Below are positions 1-10,706 of a stretch of DNA of 64,000 nt, one piece after another (positions within the stretch are counted from its first letter, which is position 1; every line of letters begins with the position of its first letter). Source of the stretch: Limnohabitans parvus II-B4. GTDB taxonomy: Bacteria; Pseudomonadota; Gammaproteobacteria; Burkholderiales; Burkholderiaceae_C. The notes beneath the pieces are model-generated. The model searched no databases, was not told the origin of the DNA, and was given only the letters and a program-made list of their open reading frames with translations. The position numbers were made by a program, and so were the translations under genes. Where the stretch lies: positions 248,001-312,000 of the forward strand of contig NZ_NESN01000003.1 of assembly GCF_003063455.1 (NCBI RefSeq), written 5' to 3'.

Positions 1-5
1 CCTGA

Positions 6-332
6 ATGAACTGGATTGCACGCATCATCATGGGCTTGCTCGGACTGGGTTTCCTGGCGGCCTTGCTCTTTGGTTTGCTCTGCTACATCGTCTTTGCGAC
101 GGTGCGTTGGTTGTTGACAGGCCGCAAGCCGCAGGTGGTGATGGTTTGGCAGCAGTTCAAGGCCATGCGCCAGGGCTTCCAGCAGGGTGGTTTCCGCGCA
201 GGAACAGGACAAGGCTTCGAGCCTCCCAGAGGTCAAGGCGCCCCATTTCCCCATGATGATCAGGTGGTGGATGTGGAAGTGCGTGAGGTCGTGGAAGATG
301 CGCCTCGCTTGCCACCCCGCCAGCAGGGGTAA
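6..332 (+). CDS. Small single-pass membrane protein, function unknown
   Basis: A 108-residue protein of unrecognised family. Residues about 5-36 form one long hydrophobic membrane segment. It is followed by a polar tail rich in Gln, Gly, Pro and acidic residues that is probably cytoplasmic. The ATG at 6 follows a TGA at 3-5, which probably ends an upstream gene lying outside the window, so the two would be almost contiguous. It is convergent with lysS, and a perfect palindrome between them probably ends both transcripts. There is no catalytic motif. The reading frame and start look plausible, but the function is not known. Confidence 0.6.
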   Translation: MNWIARIIMGLLGLGFLAALLFGLLCYIVFATVRWLLTGRKPQVVMVWQQFKAMRQGFQQGGFRAGTGQGFEPPRGQGAPFPHDDQVVDVEVREVVEDAPRLPPRQQG

Positions 333-344
333 ATTTAGTTTTTA

Positions 345-378
345 AATGACAAACGCGGCCTAGGCCGCGTTTGTCATT
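345..378. terminator. Perfect palindrome between convergent genes, likely bidirectional terminator
   Basis: Two 16-base arms (345-360 and 363-378) match perfectly around a central TA and form a GC-rich hairpin. It lies just past the stop of the 108-residue gene and just past the lysS stop. Neither side has a long uridine run, so strength is uncertain. Confidence 0.55.
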
Positions 379-392
379 GGGGCTCGGTGAAC

Positions 393-1946
<1,554 letters not shown>

Positions 1947-2035
1947 GGCGGGCGGTGGTTGGGCTGGGTGCGCTGGGCACCTGAGCCGGGGTTGCGGGGG
2001 AGATGTGACTGCGCCAAGGCGCAAAGCCGTCTATT

Positions 2036-2722
2036 TTAAGAGTTTGCCGAGGGCTTTTGGCCGGAGCCGGTCGGGTTCTTTGTGGCTGGGTCAACCGGGG
2101 CCACCAGATCGCCCACCAACTCCAGGCGCATCAGGGGCTCTTGCAGGGCAAACAGCCGGTATTTCATCTGCAAAGGCAGCGGCATCAACTCGCCCCAGCG
2201 GTGGGACAGCCAGCTGCAGTCCTGCAGTCGCCAGGCTTCGTTCCATGGTGGCACCACACTGGGCTGGGCGCTCAGCTGGGTCAGGGCTTCGTGCATTTGC
2301 GCCGAGAGGTGCTGCAGGTCTTCGGGCACTTGCACGGCGGGCTCGGGCGGTAAGGCATGTACCCGGCCCAGCCACAGGCCATCGCTGCGCTGTTGCGTGG
2401 CCTCGATGTGAAATTTATCCAGCCCACGGCACCAGACCATCACCACACCGGGCTGAGGTCGCTCGATGCGCTCGATCTGCACTCGGGTGCCCATGACCTC
2501 GAATTGCTCGGCGGCTTCGCCGGGGCGGTGCACTTCGCGGCCCTGCGTGAGCGTGACCACCCCAAAACCAGTGCCTTGCCGCTCGCATTCGCCAATCATT
2601 TGCAGGTAACGCAGTTCAAACAATTGCAAAGGCAGCAAAGCACCCGGGAACAGCACGGCGCTCAAGGGGAAAAGGGGCAATTGCGTCAAGGCTTGCGGGG
2701 ATGGGGCGTTGTGCTCAGGCAT
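2036..2722 (-). CDS. LON peptidase N-terminal (substrate-binding) domain protein
   Basis: A 228-residue stand-alone LON substrate-binding domain without the ATPase or protease parts of Lon. The family start signature LPLFPLSAVLFPG is at about 15-27 and is followed by LQLFELRYL at about 32-40. Such proteins (YcaP/PUA-like LON family) are common next to housekeeping genes, but their role is not established. The ATG at 2722 was preferred to the open-frame start at 2860 because the extra N-terminus is His/Gln-rich and overlaps the divergent yggT gene. Only 33 bases separate it from the divergent YggT gene, so the promoters must overlap. Confidence 0.85.
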   Translation of the reverse strand: MPEHNAPSPQALTQLPLFPLSAVLFPGALLPLQLFELRYLQMIGECERQGTGFGVVTLTQGREVHRPGEAAEQFEVMGTRVQIERIERPQPGVVMVWCRGLDKFHIEATQQRSDGLWLGRVHALPPEPAVQVPEDLQHLSAQMHEALTQLSAQPSVVPPWNEAWRLQDCSWLSHRWGELMPLPLQMKYRLFALQEPLMRLELVGDLVAPVDPATKNPTGSGQKPSANS

Positions 2723-2755
2723 CTGGGTATCATCGCACGAGCAGGAGAAAAATCG

Positions 2756-3304
2756 ATGTTGTTCCAGATGGTGAGCTTGGTGTTGGATGTGGTGGCGGGC
2801 CTGATTGCAGGCACCTGTTTGCTGCGCTTTTTGATGCAGTGGCAGCGCATTTCTTTTCACCAGCCTTTGGGCCAGTTTGTGTTTGCGGTGACCGACTGGT
2901 TGCTGTTGCCGCTGCGCCGGGTGATTCCGGCATGGTCAGCCTGGGATTTGTCGAGTCTGGTCGGGGCGTTTCTCATCAAGCTGGTGCAGTACACGTTGCT
3001 GTGGTTGGTGGCGGGCGGGCATGGCGCTTTGGGCTTGCTGCCGCTGGTCAGTCTGGTGGGCATGGCGCAGCTGATGGTCTCGGCCCTGAGCGCGTTGGTG
3101 CTGGTGATGGCGGTGCTGTCCTGGGTCAACCCCGGCTCGCCCATGTACAGCCTGGCCGCACGCTTGTGCCAGCCGTTTTTGCGCCCGTTTCAGCGGGTGG
3201 TGCCCCTGATCGGCGGGGTCGACTTGTCACCCATCGCCTTGCTGCTGGGTTTGCAACTGGCGGGTATGCTGTTGGCCCAGCTTCAAATGAGCTGGATGTA
3301 CTGA
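2756..3304 (+). CDS. YggT family integral membrane protein
   Basis: An inner-membrane protein of 182 residues with two repeated YggT units, each having a hydrophobic helix pair and a short amphipathic segment with a P-F/L-R-P motif (LLLPLRRVIP near 48, FLRPFQRVVP near 145). YggT proteins are linked to osmotic or ion stress and cell-division placement in some bacteria, but the biochemical role is unsettled. The ATG at 2756 has a good ribosome binding site (AGGAG at 2743-2747, 8 bases upstream). The longer open frame beginning at 2357 overlaps the LON gene antisense and was discarded. Confidence 0.88.
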   Translation: MLFQMVSLVLDVVAGLIAGTCLLRFLMQWQRISFHQPLGQFVFAVTDWLLLPLRRVIPAWSAWDLSSLVGAFLIKLVQYTLLWLVAGGHGALGLLPLVSLVGMAQLMVSALSALVLVMAVLSWVNPGSPMYSLAARLCQPFLRPFQRVVPLIGGVDLSPIALLLGLQLAGMLLAQLQMSWMY

Positions 3305-3359
3305 ACGCGGGCCAAACTTGTTCAATTCCCAAGCCGGGGCATGTCTCGGTTGTTTTGTT

Positions 3360-3429
3360 TGTCATACCCGCGAATGCGGGTATCCATGACTGCTGAAGGG
3401 ATGGACCCCCGATCAAGTCGGGGGTGACA
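3360..3429. repeat. 70-bp palindromic intergenic repeat element (MITE/REP-like)
   Basis: The element is bounded by TGTCA (3360-3364) and TGACA (3425-3429). It contains two hairpins: ATACCCGC/GCGGGTAT at 3364-3383 and ACCCCCGA/TCGGGGGT at 3405-3425 with a TCAAG loop. Translations of this kind of repeat give the familiar WIPAFAGMT and PDLIRG strings seen in many proteobacterial genomes. A partial second copy lies near 36811. It sits between the convergent yggT and accD genes. Confidence 0.8.
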
Positions 3430-3486
3430 ACTGTCAGTGGTGCTCGGCGGTGATCAAGCTCAAAGTCGTGTGACGTGCGACCCCGG

Positions 3487-4359
3487 TCAGCTCACCGCAT
3501 CGGCGGGTTGGCGCTGCAACATGGCCAGGGTGCTGGCGATGGTTTTGCGCAGTTCGCGGCGGTCGCAGATGAAGTCCACAGCGCCTTTGGTTTGCAGGAA
3601 TTCAGCGCGCTGGAAGCCTTCGGGCAAGGTCACCCGCACGGTGCTTTCGATCACGCGAGGACCGGCAAAGCCGATCAGGGCTTTGGGTTCTGCAATGACC
3701 ACGTCACCCAAAAAGGCAAAGCCCGCCGACACACCGCCCATGGTCGGGTCGGTCAGCACGCTGATGTAGGGCAGGCCCTTTTTGGACAGCCGGGTCAGGG
3801 CTGCATTGGTCTTGGCCATTTGCATGAGCGAGAGCAGGCCTTCTTGCATGCGCGCGCCGCCTGTGGCGGTGAAGCACACGAAAGGCACTTTTTGCTCGAT
3901 GGCGGTTTCGACGCCGCGGACAAAACGCTCACCTACCACGGAGCCCATGGAGCCGCCCATGAAGTCGAACTCGAAGCAGGCCACGACCAAAGGAATGCTG
4001 AGCACAGCACCACCCATCACCACCAGGGCGTCTGTTTCGCCCGTGTTGTTCATGGCTTCTTTCAGGCGCTCGGGGTACTTGCGGCTGTCCTTGAACTTCA
4101 AGGCATCGACAGGGACCACTTCCTGGCCGATTTCGTAGCGACCTTCGCCATCGAGGAAGCCGTTCAAGCGTGCCCGTGCGCCGATGCGCAGGTGGTGCGA
4201 GCAGCCGGGGCAGACGTTCTGGTTCTCTTCGAGGTCGGTCTTGTAGAGGACGGTCTCGCAGCTGGGGCATTTGACCCACAAGCCTTCGGGCACAGAGCGG
4301 CGGTCAGCCGGGTCGGTGTGTTGGATCTTGGGGGGGAGTAGTTTTTCTAGCCAACTCAT
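3487..4359 (-). CDS. accD: Acetyl-CoA carboxylase carboxyltransferase subunit beta
   Basis: Beta subunit of the carboxyltransferase half of acetyl-CoA carboxylase, which makes malonyl-CoA for fatty acid synthesis together with AccA. The 290-residue product carries the N-terminal four-cysteine zinc ribbon (Cys31, Cys34, Cys50, Cys53), followed by the crotonase-like domain with the GGARMQEG oxyanion region. The ATG at 4359 is preceded on its strand by AAGGAGAA, a strong ribosome binding site. It is the last gene of the trpF-trpB-trpA-accD run; a 106-base gap containing a strong hairpin separates it from trpA, so it may also have its own promoter. Confidence 0.97.
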   Translation of the reverse strand: MSWLEKLLPPKIQHTDPADRRSVPEGLWVKCPSCETVLYKTDLEENQNVCPGCSHHLRIGARARLNGFLDGEGRYEIGQEVVPVDALKFKDSRKYPERLKEAMNNTGETDALVVMGGAVLSIPLVVACFEFDFMGGSMGSVVGERFVRGVETAIEQKVPFVCFTATGGARMQEGLLSLMQMAKTNAALTRLSKKGLPYISVLTDPTMGGVSAGFAFLGDVVIAEPKALIGFAGPRVIESTVRVTLPEGFQRAEFLQTKGAVDFICDRRELRKTIASTLAMLQRQPADAVS

Positions 4360-4429
4360 GAGGGTTCTCCTTCGGTGGCGAATTATCGTTGAAACGGCAC
4401 AGGGGGCATTTCACATGGCGAAGGGTTGA

Positions 4430-4459
4430 GGGCCTGCGTCCGGAATTCGGAGCAGGCCC
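4430..4459 (-). terminator. Strong hairpin downstream of trpA
   Basis: GGGCCTGC at 4430-4437 pairs with GCAGGCCC at 4452-4459, and TCCG pairs with CGGA inside, leaving a GAATT loop. The hairpin starts 7 bases past the trpA stop codon. It has no uridine tract, so it could attenuate read-through into accD or protect the 3' end instead of being a full terminator. Confidence 0.45.
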
Positions 4460-4465
4460 GTCCCT

Positions 4466-5275
4466 TTAGGCGTCCAGTGCTTGACGGATGCCAGACAGGA
4501 AGTCGGCTGCGACCGTGTTGACCCGGTCGGCCGACTCGTTTTCAATCAGCTGGATCAGGCGCGAGCCGATCACCACCGCGTCGGCCACGCGGCTGATGGC
4601 CTTGGCTGTGGCCGCATCGCGGATGCCAAAGCCCACGCCCACCGGCACGCTCACGTGCTGGCGGATGCGCGGCAGCATGGCTTCCACGGCGTCGATGTCC
4701 AGGGCGCCCGAACCGGTTACACCCTTGAGCGACACGTAGTACACATAGCCACTGGCCACCCGTGCCACCTGCTGCATGCGTTCGTCGGTGCTGGTGGGGG
4801 CCAGCAAGAAGATCAGGTCCATGCTGTGGGCGCGCAGCTTGGCGGCGAATTCCTCACATTCTTCAGGCGGATAGTCCACGATCAGCACGCCGTCCACGCC
4901 AGCAGCGCAGGCGTCGCGAATGAAGCTGTCGGTGCCATGCTTCTGGTCGTAACGCTCCACCGGGTTGGCGTAGCCCATCAGGACCACCGGGGTGGTGGTG
5001 TTGGTTTGGCGGAATTCGTGCACCATGGCCAGCACCTGCACCAGGCCAATGCCCATGGCCAAGGCTTTGTCGCCCGCCTTCTGGATCACTGGACCGTCGG
5101 CCGAGGGATCGGAAAACGGCACCCCCAACTCGATGATGTCGGCCCCAGCGCCCGCCATGGCGTGCATCAGGGCCGGGGTGCAATTGGCGAAGGGAAAGCC
5201 TGCCGTGACAAACGGAATCAGGGCCTTGCGGCCTTGTGCCTTCAATGCAGAGAGGGTTGAATCGATTCGGCTCAT
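4466..5275 (-). CDS. trpA: Tryptophan synthase alpha subunit
   Basis: Cleaves indole-3-glycerol phosphate to indole and glyceraldehyde 3-phosphate and passes indole to TrpB. It is a 269-residue TIM barrel. The two catalytic acids fall exactly at Glu49 (in IIELGVPF) and Asp60 (in SADGPV), the positions found in the enteric enzyme. The phosphate-binding loop GFGI is near residue 212. The ATG at 5275 lies 10 bases past the trpB stop, so the two are co-transcribed and the alpha2-beta2 complex is made in step. Confidence 0.97.
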   Translation of the reverse strand: MSRIDSTLSALKAQGRKALIPFVTAGFPFANCTPALMHAMAGAGADIIELGVPFSDPSADGPVIQKAGDKALAMGIGLVQVLAMVHEFRQTNTTTPVVLMGYANPVERYDQKHGTDSFIRDACAAGVDGVLIVDYPPEECEEFAAKLRAHSMDLIFLLAPTSTDERMQQVARVASGYVYYVSLKGVTGSGALDIDAVEAMLPRIRQHVSVPVGVGFGIRDAATAKAISRVADAVVIGSRLIQLIENESADRVNTVAADFLSGIRQALDA

Positions 5276-5285
5276 GTTCCAGCCC

Positions 5286-6569
5286 TCACTTCACAAAGTT
5301 CACAGCCTGCTCGCCACCTTTGACCGATTGGCCTTGGCAGCTGGGGCGGCAATAAAAGTCAGCGCTCGACAGGTCGGCCACAGTGCCGATGTCTTTGTCG
5401 CCACGGCCCGACAGGTTGACCAGAATGGACTGGTCAGCGCGCAGGGTTTTGGCCAGCTTCATGGCGTAGGCCACGGCGTGGCTTGACTCGAGGGCGGGGA
5501 TGATGCCCTCTGTGCGGCACAGGTAGTGGAAGGCTTCGAGCGCTTCCTTGTCGGTGATGCCCACGTACTCGGCGCGGCCGATGTCCTTGAGGAATGCGTG
5601 TTCGGGGCCAACGCCAGGGTAGTCCAGGCCCGCGCTCACGCTGTGGGTTTCGGTGATCTGGCCGTTGTCGTCTTGCAGGATGTAGGTGCGGTTGCCGTGA
5701 AGCACGCCGGGACTGCCCAGCTGCAGCGAGCACGAGTGTTTGCCCGAATCCATGCCTTCGCCCGCAGCTTCCACGCCGATCAGCCGGGTGTTTTCTTGGG
5801 CGATGTAGGGGTAGAAGATGCCCATGGCGTTGCTGCCGCCGCCCACGCAGGCAATGACCGCGTCGGGTTGCTGCTCTGCCATGTGCAGGCTCTTGAACAT
5901 CTCAGGCATCTGCGTCAGGCACTCTTCGCCAATCACGCTCTGGAAGTCGCGCACCATCATGGGGTAGGGGTGGGGGCCCGCCACGGTGCCGATGATGTAG
6001 AAGGTGTTGTCCACATTGGCGACCCAGTCGCGCATGGCTTCGTTGAGTGCGTCCTTCAGTGTCTTGCTGCCCGACTCGACCGGGATCACGGTCGCGCCCA
6101 AGAGCTTCATGCGGTAAACGTTGGGGCTTTGGCGTTTGACGTCTTCGCTGCCCATATAGACCACGCATTCCAAGCCGTAGCGGGCGCAGATGGTGGCGGT
6201 GGCCACGCCGTGCTGGCCTGCACCGGTCTCGGCAATGATGCGGGTTTTGCCCATGCGTTTGGCGAGCATGGCCTGGCCGATCGTGTTGTTGATCTTGTGG
6301 GCACCCGTGTGGTTGAGGTCTTCTCTCTTGAGAAAGATCTGCGCGCCACCCATTTCGCGACTCATGCGGGCCGCGTGGTAGACAGGGGAAGGGCGGCCGA
6401 CAAAGTGCGCCAGCTCGGACTTGAATTCGGCGATGAACTCAGGATCGTGCTGGTACTTGGCGTAGGCGTCTTTGAGCTCGTTGATGGCGTGGGTCAGGGT
6501 TTCACTGACGAAACTGCCGCCGTAAATGCCGAAATGCCCCTTGGCATCGGGTTGTTGGTAGTCGTACAT
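5286..6569 (-). CDS. trpB: Tryptophan synthase beta subunit
   Basis: PLP enzyme that condenses indole with serine to tryptophan. The 427-residue product has the PLP lysine Lys92 in GAHKINN and the phosphate-binding GGGSNA loop near 240. The C-terminal stretch after about 400 is a little longer than in enteric TrpB. I chose the ATG at 6569. The frame also opens with TTG at 6608, overlapping the trpF stop, but that start has no ribosome binding site and the extra 13 residues are unlike the family. A short perfect hairpin (6581-6596) occupies the trpF-trpB junction. Confidence 0.96.
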   Translation of the reverse strand: MYDYQQPDAKGHFGIYGGSFVSETLTHAINELKDAYAKYQHDPEFIAEFKSELAHFVGRPSPVYHAARMSREMGGAQIFLKREDLNHTGAHKINNTIGQAMLAKRMGKTRIIAETGAGQHGVATATICARYGLECVVYMGSEDVKRQSPNVYRMKLLGATVIPVESGSKTLKDALNEAMRDWVANVDNTFYIIGTVAGPHPYPMMVRDFQSVIGEECLTQMPEMFKSLHMAEQQPDAVIACVGGGSNAMGIFYPYIAQENTRLIGVEAAGEGMDSGKHSCSLQLGSPGVLHGNRTYILQDDNGQITETHSVSAGLDYPGVGPEHAFLKDIGRAEYVGITDKEALEAFHYLCRTEGIIPALESSHAVAYAMKLAKTLRADQSILVNLSGRGDKDIGTVADLSSADFYCRPSCQGQSVKGGEQAVNFVK

Positions 6570-6580
6570 TGCAAATGGTG

Positions 6581-6596
6581 CCGGGTTTGAACCCGG
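6581..6596 (-). other. Short perfect hairpin at trpF-trpB junction
   Basis: CCGGGTT/AACCCGG arms with a two-base centre lie 12 bases upstream of the trpB ATG at 6569. No clear Shine-Dalgarno sequence is visible there, so the structure may influence trpB translation or differential expression of trpF and trpB. It also overlaps the alternative TTG-initiated N-terminus of trpB. Confidence 0.5.
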
Positions 6597-6604
6597 ATAG
6601 AAAT

Positions 6605-7282
6605 TCAAAGGAGGTCAGCATCGGCGGCACGCACGGCCGCCACGAATTGCTGGATTTTGTTGGCATCTTTCAGGCCCTTGGCGGCCTCGATGCCGGAGCT
6701 CACGTCAACGGCCAGTGACAGACCGTGCGTGCGCAGAGCTCGAATGCCATCGCCCACGTTTGCAGGTGTGAGTCCACCAGACAAAACGAGGTGAGCATTG
6801 ACGTTTGGTGGCAGCAGTGACCAATTGAATGTTTTCCCGCCGCCGCCGTATCCGTCGACATGGGCGTCGAGCAAGAGGGCTTGGGCTTGCTGGTGGAGGA
6901 GCGCAAATTCTAGCAAGTCGAAGTCGGCCACCTCGGACAGGGGGATTCGCGCTGCTTTCAGGTGCGGACGGCCTGTGGCCAGGCTCATGGCTGCGCAAAA
7001 CTCGGGGCTTTCATCACCGTGAAATTGGAGCAAGGCGCCGGGCACCGCCGAGCAGGCTGACTGGATGCGCTCGGGCGTGTCGTTGACGAACAGCAGCACG
7101 GGCATCACAAACGCGGGCAGCCAGCGGGCCAGTTCGGCCGCACGTTCAATGCTCACGCTGCGTGGGCTGGGTGGGTAGAGCACAAAACCAATGGCGTCTG
7201 CCCCGGCAGCACAGGCGGACAGCACGTCGGCTTCGCGGGTGAAGCCGCACATCTTGATGCGGGTGCGTTGTTGCGGCGTCAT
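6605..7282 (-). CDS. trpF: Phosphoribosylanthranilate isomerase
   Basis: Third step of tryptophan synthesis: Amadori rearrangement of phosphoribosylanthranilate. It is a 225-residue TIM barrel with the catalytic cysteine Cys12 in KMCGFT and the catalytic aspartate Asp139 in [12 protein letters not shown], both in family positions. The ATG at 7282 overlaps the truA stop (ATGA), indicating translational coupling. An upstream TTG at 7291 was rejected because the coupled ATG matches the family N-terminus (RIKMCG). It is followed by trpB and trpA; trpC, trpD, trpE and trpG are not in the window, so the pathway is split, as is common in betaproteobacteria. Confidence 0.96.
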   Translation of the reverse strand: MTPQQRTRIKMCGFTREADVLSACAAGADAIGFVLYPPSPRSVSIERAAELARWLPAFVMPVLLFVNDTPERIQSACSAVPGALLQFHGDESPEFCAAMSLATGRPHLKAARIPLSEVADFDLLEFALLHQQAQALLLDAHVDGYGGGGKTFNWSLLPPNVNAHLVLSGGLTPANVGDGIRALRTHGLSLAVDVSSGIEAAKGLKDANKIQQFVAAVRAADADLL

Positions 7283-8064
7283 GGCAACCAATCAAAAGCG
7301 GGGGTGGTGTCGGGCAGGCCCCATTCGGGACTGTAGATGGGCCCGGCAAAATACAGGCCGTCAGGCGAAAACGTGGGGGCGGCTGCATCGCGGCTTTTGG
7401 CGTGCAGCACCTCGCGCATCCAGTCCGGCGTCTGGTTGCCTTGGCCAATGGTGACCAAGCAGCCCATGATGTTGCGGATCATGTGGTGCAAAAAGGCGTT
7501 GCCTTCAAACTCAAACCGCCAGTAAGCACCATGCTTGGAAATTTGGATGTGACGCAGCGTCTTCACGGGCGACAAGGCCTGGCAGCTGCTGGCTCTGAAT
7601 GAAGAAAAGTCGTGTTCACCCAACAAATGCAAGCTGGCCTGGCGCATGGCTTCTTCGCTCAGCGGTCGGTAAACCCAACCCACGCGGCCTGCTTCCAGGC
7701 TGGGGCGGACAATGGAGTCGAGCAGCACATAGACATAGCGCCTGCCGGTGGCACTGGCGCGGCAGTGAAAGCTGTCGGGCACCACTTGGGCCCATTGCAC
7801 CGCGATGTCGGACGGCAAATACCGGTTTGTGCCGCGCACCCAGGAGTGCGTGTCGCGGTCGATGTCGGTGTCAAAGTGCACCACCTGCATGAGGCCGTGA
7901 ACGCCTGCATCGGTGCGGCCAGCACACAAGGTGCTGACCCGAGGCACATCGGCAAACTTGGCCAGGGCTTTTTCGAGCTTGTCCTGGATGGTCAAGCCTG
8001 TGCTTTGGCTTTGCCAACCCTGGTAAGCCGTGCCCGAATAGCAGATGCCGAGCGCGAGTCTCAC
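7279..8064 (-). CDS. truA: tRNA pseudouridine(38-40) synthase
   Basis: Converts uridines 38-40 of the tRNA anticodon arm to pseudouridine. The 261-residue product has the catalytic Asp52 in the GRTDAGVH motif and the C-terminal hallmark FLHHMIRNIMG. The start is a GTG at 8064 that overlaps the fimV stop (GTGA) and gives the family N-terminus RLALGICYSG. The longer open frame (to 8268) runs through fimV coding sequence and was discarded. The fimV-truA-trpF order with overlapping codons suggests one transcript. Confidence 0.95.
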   Translation of the reverse strand: MRLALGICYSGTAYQGWQSQSTGLTIQDKLEKALAKFADVPRVSTLCAGRTDAGVHGLMQVVHFDTDIDRDTHSWVRGTNRYLPSDIAVQWAQVVPDSFHCRASATGRRYVYVLLDSIVRPSLEAGRVGWVYRPLSEEAMRQASLHLLGEHDFSSFRASSCQALSPVKTLRHIQISKHGAYWRFEFEGNAFLHHMIRNIMGCLVTIGQGNQTPDWMREVLHAKSRDAAAPTFSPDGLYFAGPIYSPEWGLPDTTPAFDWLP

Positions 8065-9491
8065 TGGCTTGAACCCGGTGCGTTGTGGGGCACCTGTGGG
8101 GGTGCTGTCTGGGGGGCGGTGTCGGGTGTCGGTGTCAGGTTCAAGTCCAGACCCGCAAATTGAGGCGGCAAGCCCGAGGGGAATGGCGTGAGCTGGGGCT
8201 CTTGAGTCGTCAACTTGTCCGTGCCAAATAAATCCGTGGGATGGGCGGGGCGGCGTCTGACCCACCACACCAAGCCTGCCATGGCCGCCAGCAGCGCCAC
8301 GACCCAGGCTCCGACGGAGGGGTTGCGGCTGATGGCGTCCAGCAAAGGCGCGGAGGCCGCTTCAGCCGCCGCAGTGGGCACGCTGGGTTTCAGGGGCGAG
8401 GGCTCAGCGGGGCTTGTTTTCTCGGGTGCGGGACTGGCCGACAAGGACTTCAAGCTTTCTAGGTTTTTTTTCAGCGCCCCAAGCTGCTCGGTTTTATCTT
8501 GAATCTCACGCTCTACGGCCAAGCGGGCCTCAGCATTGTCGGCAGTGATCTCTCGCTTGCTCAGAGTCAATTTGTCTTGCGCTGCCTGGACGGGGGGCGG
8601 TGCTGGCACTTCAGGCTCGACTTTGCCCGTCATTTCACGGCTGGCCGTGTCTGTGGCCTTCAAAGTGGATTGCGCCAGACGCCGGGCATAGGCCATGAAG
8701 TCTGCGGTTTGTGCAATCACCGTTTGCCGCGCCTCTTCGGCGGATATTTGTGCAGCCTCTTGCGCATCGGGCAGATGGACTTGAGCGCCTTCACGCAGCA
8801 GGTTTACATTGCCTTCAATGAAAGCTTCGGGGTTGGCACGCACCATGGCCAGCAGCATTTGGTCGAGTGACACGCCTGCAGGGATTTTTCGTAAAACCAG
8901 CTTGGTGGCGGTGTCGCCCGCACGCACCGTGATGGCGTCTTCGGCGTTGCGCACTGCACTGTCCACCGCGGGAGCCGCTAGGGCTTGAGTGGAAACCACG
9001 GGCGTGATGACCGCAGAGGTGACGGGCGCATCGCTTGGCGATTTGTCTGATCGGGGTTTCAATGCGCCCACGGGTGAGACCAGCACGGTGTAGTTCATGG
9101 CCAATCGGCCAGAAGGCCATTGGGCCTCGACGATCACATCCACAAAGTGCTCGTTGACCGGTGCTTGCCCGGTCAAGGCGATGTAGGGCTTGCCGTCGCC
9201 GCGAAACTCCAGCCGAGCTTGCAGGCCTTGAAGGGCCGGGTGAAAGGCCATGCCCGCTTGCTCAAAACTGGCAGGCTCTGCCAGTTGGACCTTGAGCTTG
9301 CGAAGGTCTTCAACCTTGTATTGCGTGATTTCAATGGCAGCTCGAAGCGGTTCGCCCAGACCCGACTCGATTGAGAACTGTCCCAGTGTCAGCGCTTTGG
9401 CCGACAAGCTGGCGCAGGCCAGCAGGCACGCCAAGGCCCAAGCTCGGGTCAGAGCTTGGGGTTGGTGCAGGGCGCGGGTCGTGTGCAGCAT
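8061..9491 (-). CDS. FimV-like peptidoglycan-associated inner-membrane protein, short form
   Basis: The protein is about 476 residues with a signal peptide (ALACLLACASLSAKA), a FimV N-terminal domain (LGQFSIESGLGEPLRA and onward to about 180), a LysM-like segment (about 220-265), a coiled-coil region near 340-380 and one membrane helix near 410 (VGAWVVALLAAMAG). FimV family members link peptidoglycan to polar assembly of type IV pili and chemosensory systems. The part after the membrane helix is only about 50 residues, whereas typical FimV proteins have a long acidic tail with TPR repeats, so this is a short version. The ATG at 9491 is one choice; an ATG at 9554 overlapping the asd stop (TGATG) is possible and would lengthen the n-region by 21 residues. 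Confidence 0.75.
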   Translation of the reverse strand: MLHTTRALHQPQALTRAWALACLLACASLSAKALTLGQFSIESGLGEPLRAAIEITQYKVEDLRKLKVQLAEPASFEQAGMAFHPALQGLQARLEFRGDGKPYIALTGQAPVNEHFVDVIVEAQWPSGRLAMNYTVLVSPVGALKPRSDKSPSDAPVTSAVITPVVSTQALAAPAVDSAVRNAEDAITVRAGDTATKLVLRKIPAGVSLDQMLLAMVRANPEAFIEGNVNLLREGAQVHLPDAQEAAQISAEEARQTVIAQTADFMAYARRLAQSTLKATDTASREMTGKVEPEVPAPPPVQAAQDKLTLSKREITADNAEARLAVEREIQDKTEQLGALKKNLESLKSLSASPAPEKTSPAEPSPLKPSVPTAAAEAASAPLLDAISRNPSVGAWVVALLAAMAGLVWWVRRRPAHPTDLFGTDKLTTQEPQLTPFPSGLPPQFAGLDLNLTPTPDTAPQTAPPQVPHNAPGSSQ

Positions 9492-9553
9492 GTTTTTCGT
9501 GGCGGCCTGGGTCAGCGGATGGTCACGTACAAAAAGCATGCTGCGTTCGGGCA

Positions 9554-10684
9554 TCAAGCGTCCAACAAGATGCGCAGCATGCGGCGCAGCGGCTCGGCCG
9601 CGCCCCACAGCAGTTGGTCACCGATGGTGAATGCACCCACATACTCTGGGCCCATGGCCAGTTTGCGCACGCGACCCACGGGAATCGTCATGGTTCCGGT
9701 CACGGCCACGGGGGTCAGGTCTTTCACAGTGGCTTCGCGGGTGTTGGGTACCACTTTGACCCACTCGTTGTCGGCGGCGATCATGGCTTCGATGTCGGCC
9801 ACGGGCACGTCTTTTTTGAGCTTGAAGGTCAGTGCTTGGCTGTGGCAACGCATGGCGCCCACTCGCACGCAGAAGCCATCGACCGGAATGGCGGCGGAGT
9901 TGAACCCTTCGCCCATGCCCAGAATCTTGTTGGTTTCGGCCATGCCTTTCCACTCTTCCTTGGACATGCCGTTGCCCAGGTCCTTGTCGATCCAAGGGAT
10001 CAAGGAGCCGCCCAGTGGCACGCCAAAGTTGGCGGTCTCAGCTGCCGTGAGGGCGCGTTGTTTGGCCACGACCATGCGGTCGATTTCCAGAATCGCGCTC
10101 TTGGGGTCGTCCAGCAGGGCTTTGACTTCGGCGTTCAGGGTGCCATATTGGGTCAGCAGTTCGCGCATGTGCTGCGCACCACCGCCCGAGGCCGCTTGGT
10201 AAGTCTGGGTGCTCATCCACTCGACCAGACCGGCTTTGTAGAGGGCGCCCACGCCCATCAACATGCATGACACGGTGCAGTTGCCGCCCACCCAGTTGTT
10301 GCCGCCGTGTGCCAAGGCGTTCTTGATCACGGGCATGTTGACTGGATCGAGAATGATCACGGCGTCTTTTTCCATGCGCAGGGTCGAAGCCGCGTCGATC
10401 CAGTGACCGTTCCAGCCGGCAGCGCGTAGCTTGGGGAAGACTTCGGAGGTGTAGTCGCCGCCTTGGGCCGTGATGATGATCTCGCAGCGCTTGAGCTGCT
10501 CGATGTTGAAGGCGTCTTGCAGCGTGGTTTCGTTCTTGGCCATCGAGGGGGCTTTGCCGCCCGCGTTCGATGTGGAGAAGAACAATGGCTCGATCAGGTC
10601 AAAGTCTTTTTCCTGAATCATGCGGTCCATCAGAACCGAGCCGACCATGCCGCGCCAGCCGACCAAACCTACTAACTTGCTCAT
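9554..10684 (-). CDS. asd: Aspartate-semialdehyde dehydrogenase
   Basis: Reduces aspartyl phosphate to aspartate semialdehyde, the branch point to lysine/diaminopimelate, threonine, isoleucine and methionine. The 376-residue product is the enteric-type enzyme: NADP-binding GWRGMVGSV at 9-17 and nucleophile Cys136 in GGNCTVSCM. The ATG at 10684 has AAGGG 6-10 bases upstream. It sits between leuB and fimV on the minus strand. The 250 bases upstream hold a possible leader peptide and hairpins (separate entries), so attenuation-like control is conceivable. Confidence 0.97.
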   Translation of the reverse strand: MSKLVGLVGWRGMVGSVLMDRMIQEKDFDLIEPLFFSTSNAGGKAPSMAKNETTLQDAFNIEQLKRCEIIITAQGGDYTSEVFPKLRAAGWNGHWIDAASTLRMEKDAVIILDPVNMPVIKNALAHGGNNWVGGNCTVSCMLMGVGALYKAGLVEWMSTQTYQAASGGGAQHMRELLTQYGTLNAEVKALLDDPKSAILEIDRMVVAKQRALTAAETANFGVPLGGSLIPWIDKDLGNGMSKEEWKGMAETNKILGMGEGFNSAAIPVDGFCVRVGAMRCHSQALTFKLKKDVPVADIEAMIAADNEWVKVVPNTREATVKDLTPVAVTGTMTIPVGRVRKLAMGPEYVGAFTIGDQLLWGAAEPLRRMLRILLDA

Positions 10685-10706
10685 TTCAACGCCCTTTCAG
10701 TTTTTA

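Noticed and set aside
6570-6608. TTG start adding 13 residues to TrpB
   Set aside because: No Shine-Dalgarno sequence, and the extension is unlike TrpB N-termini; the region instead forms a hairpin.
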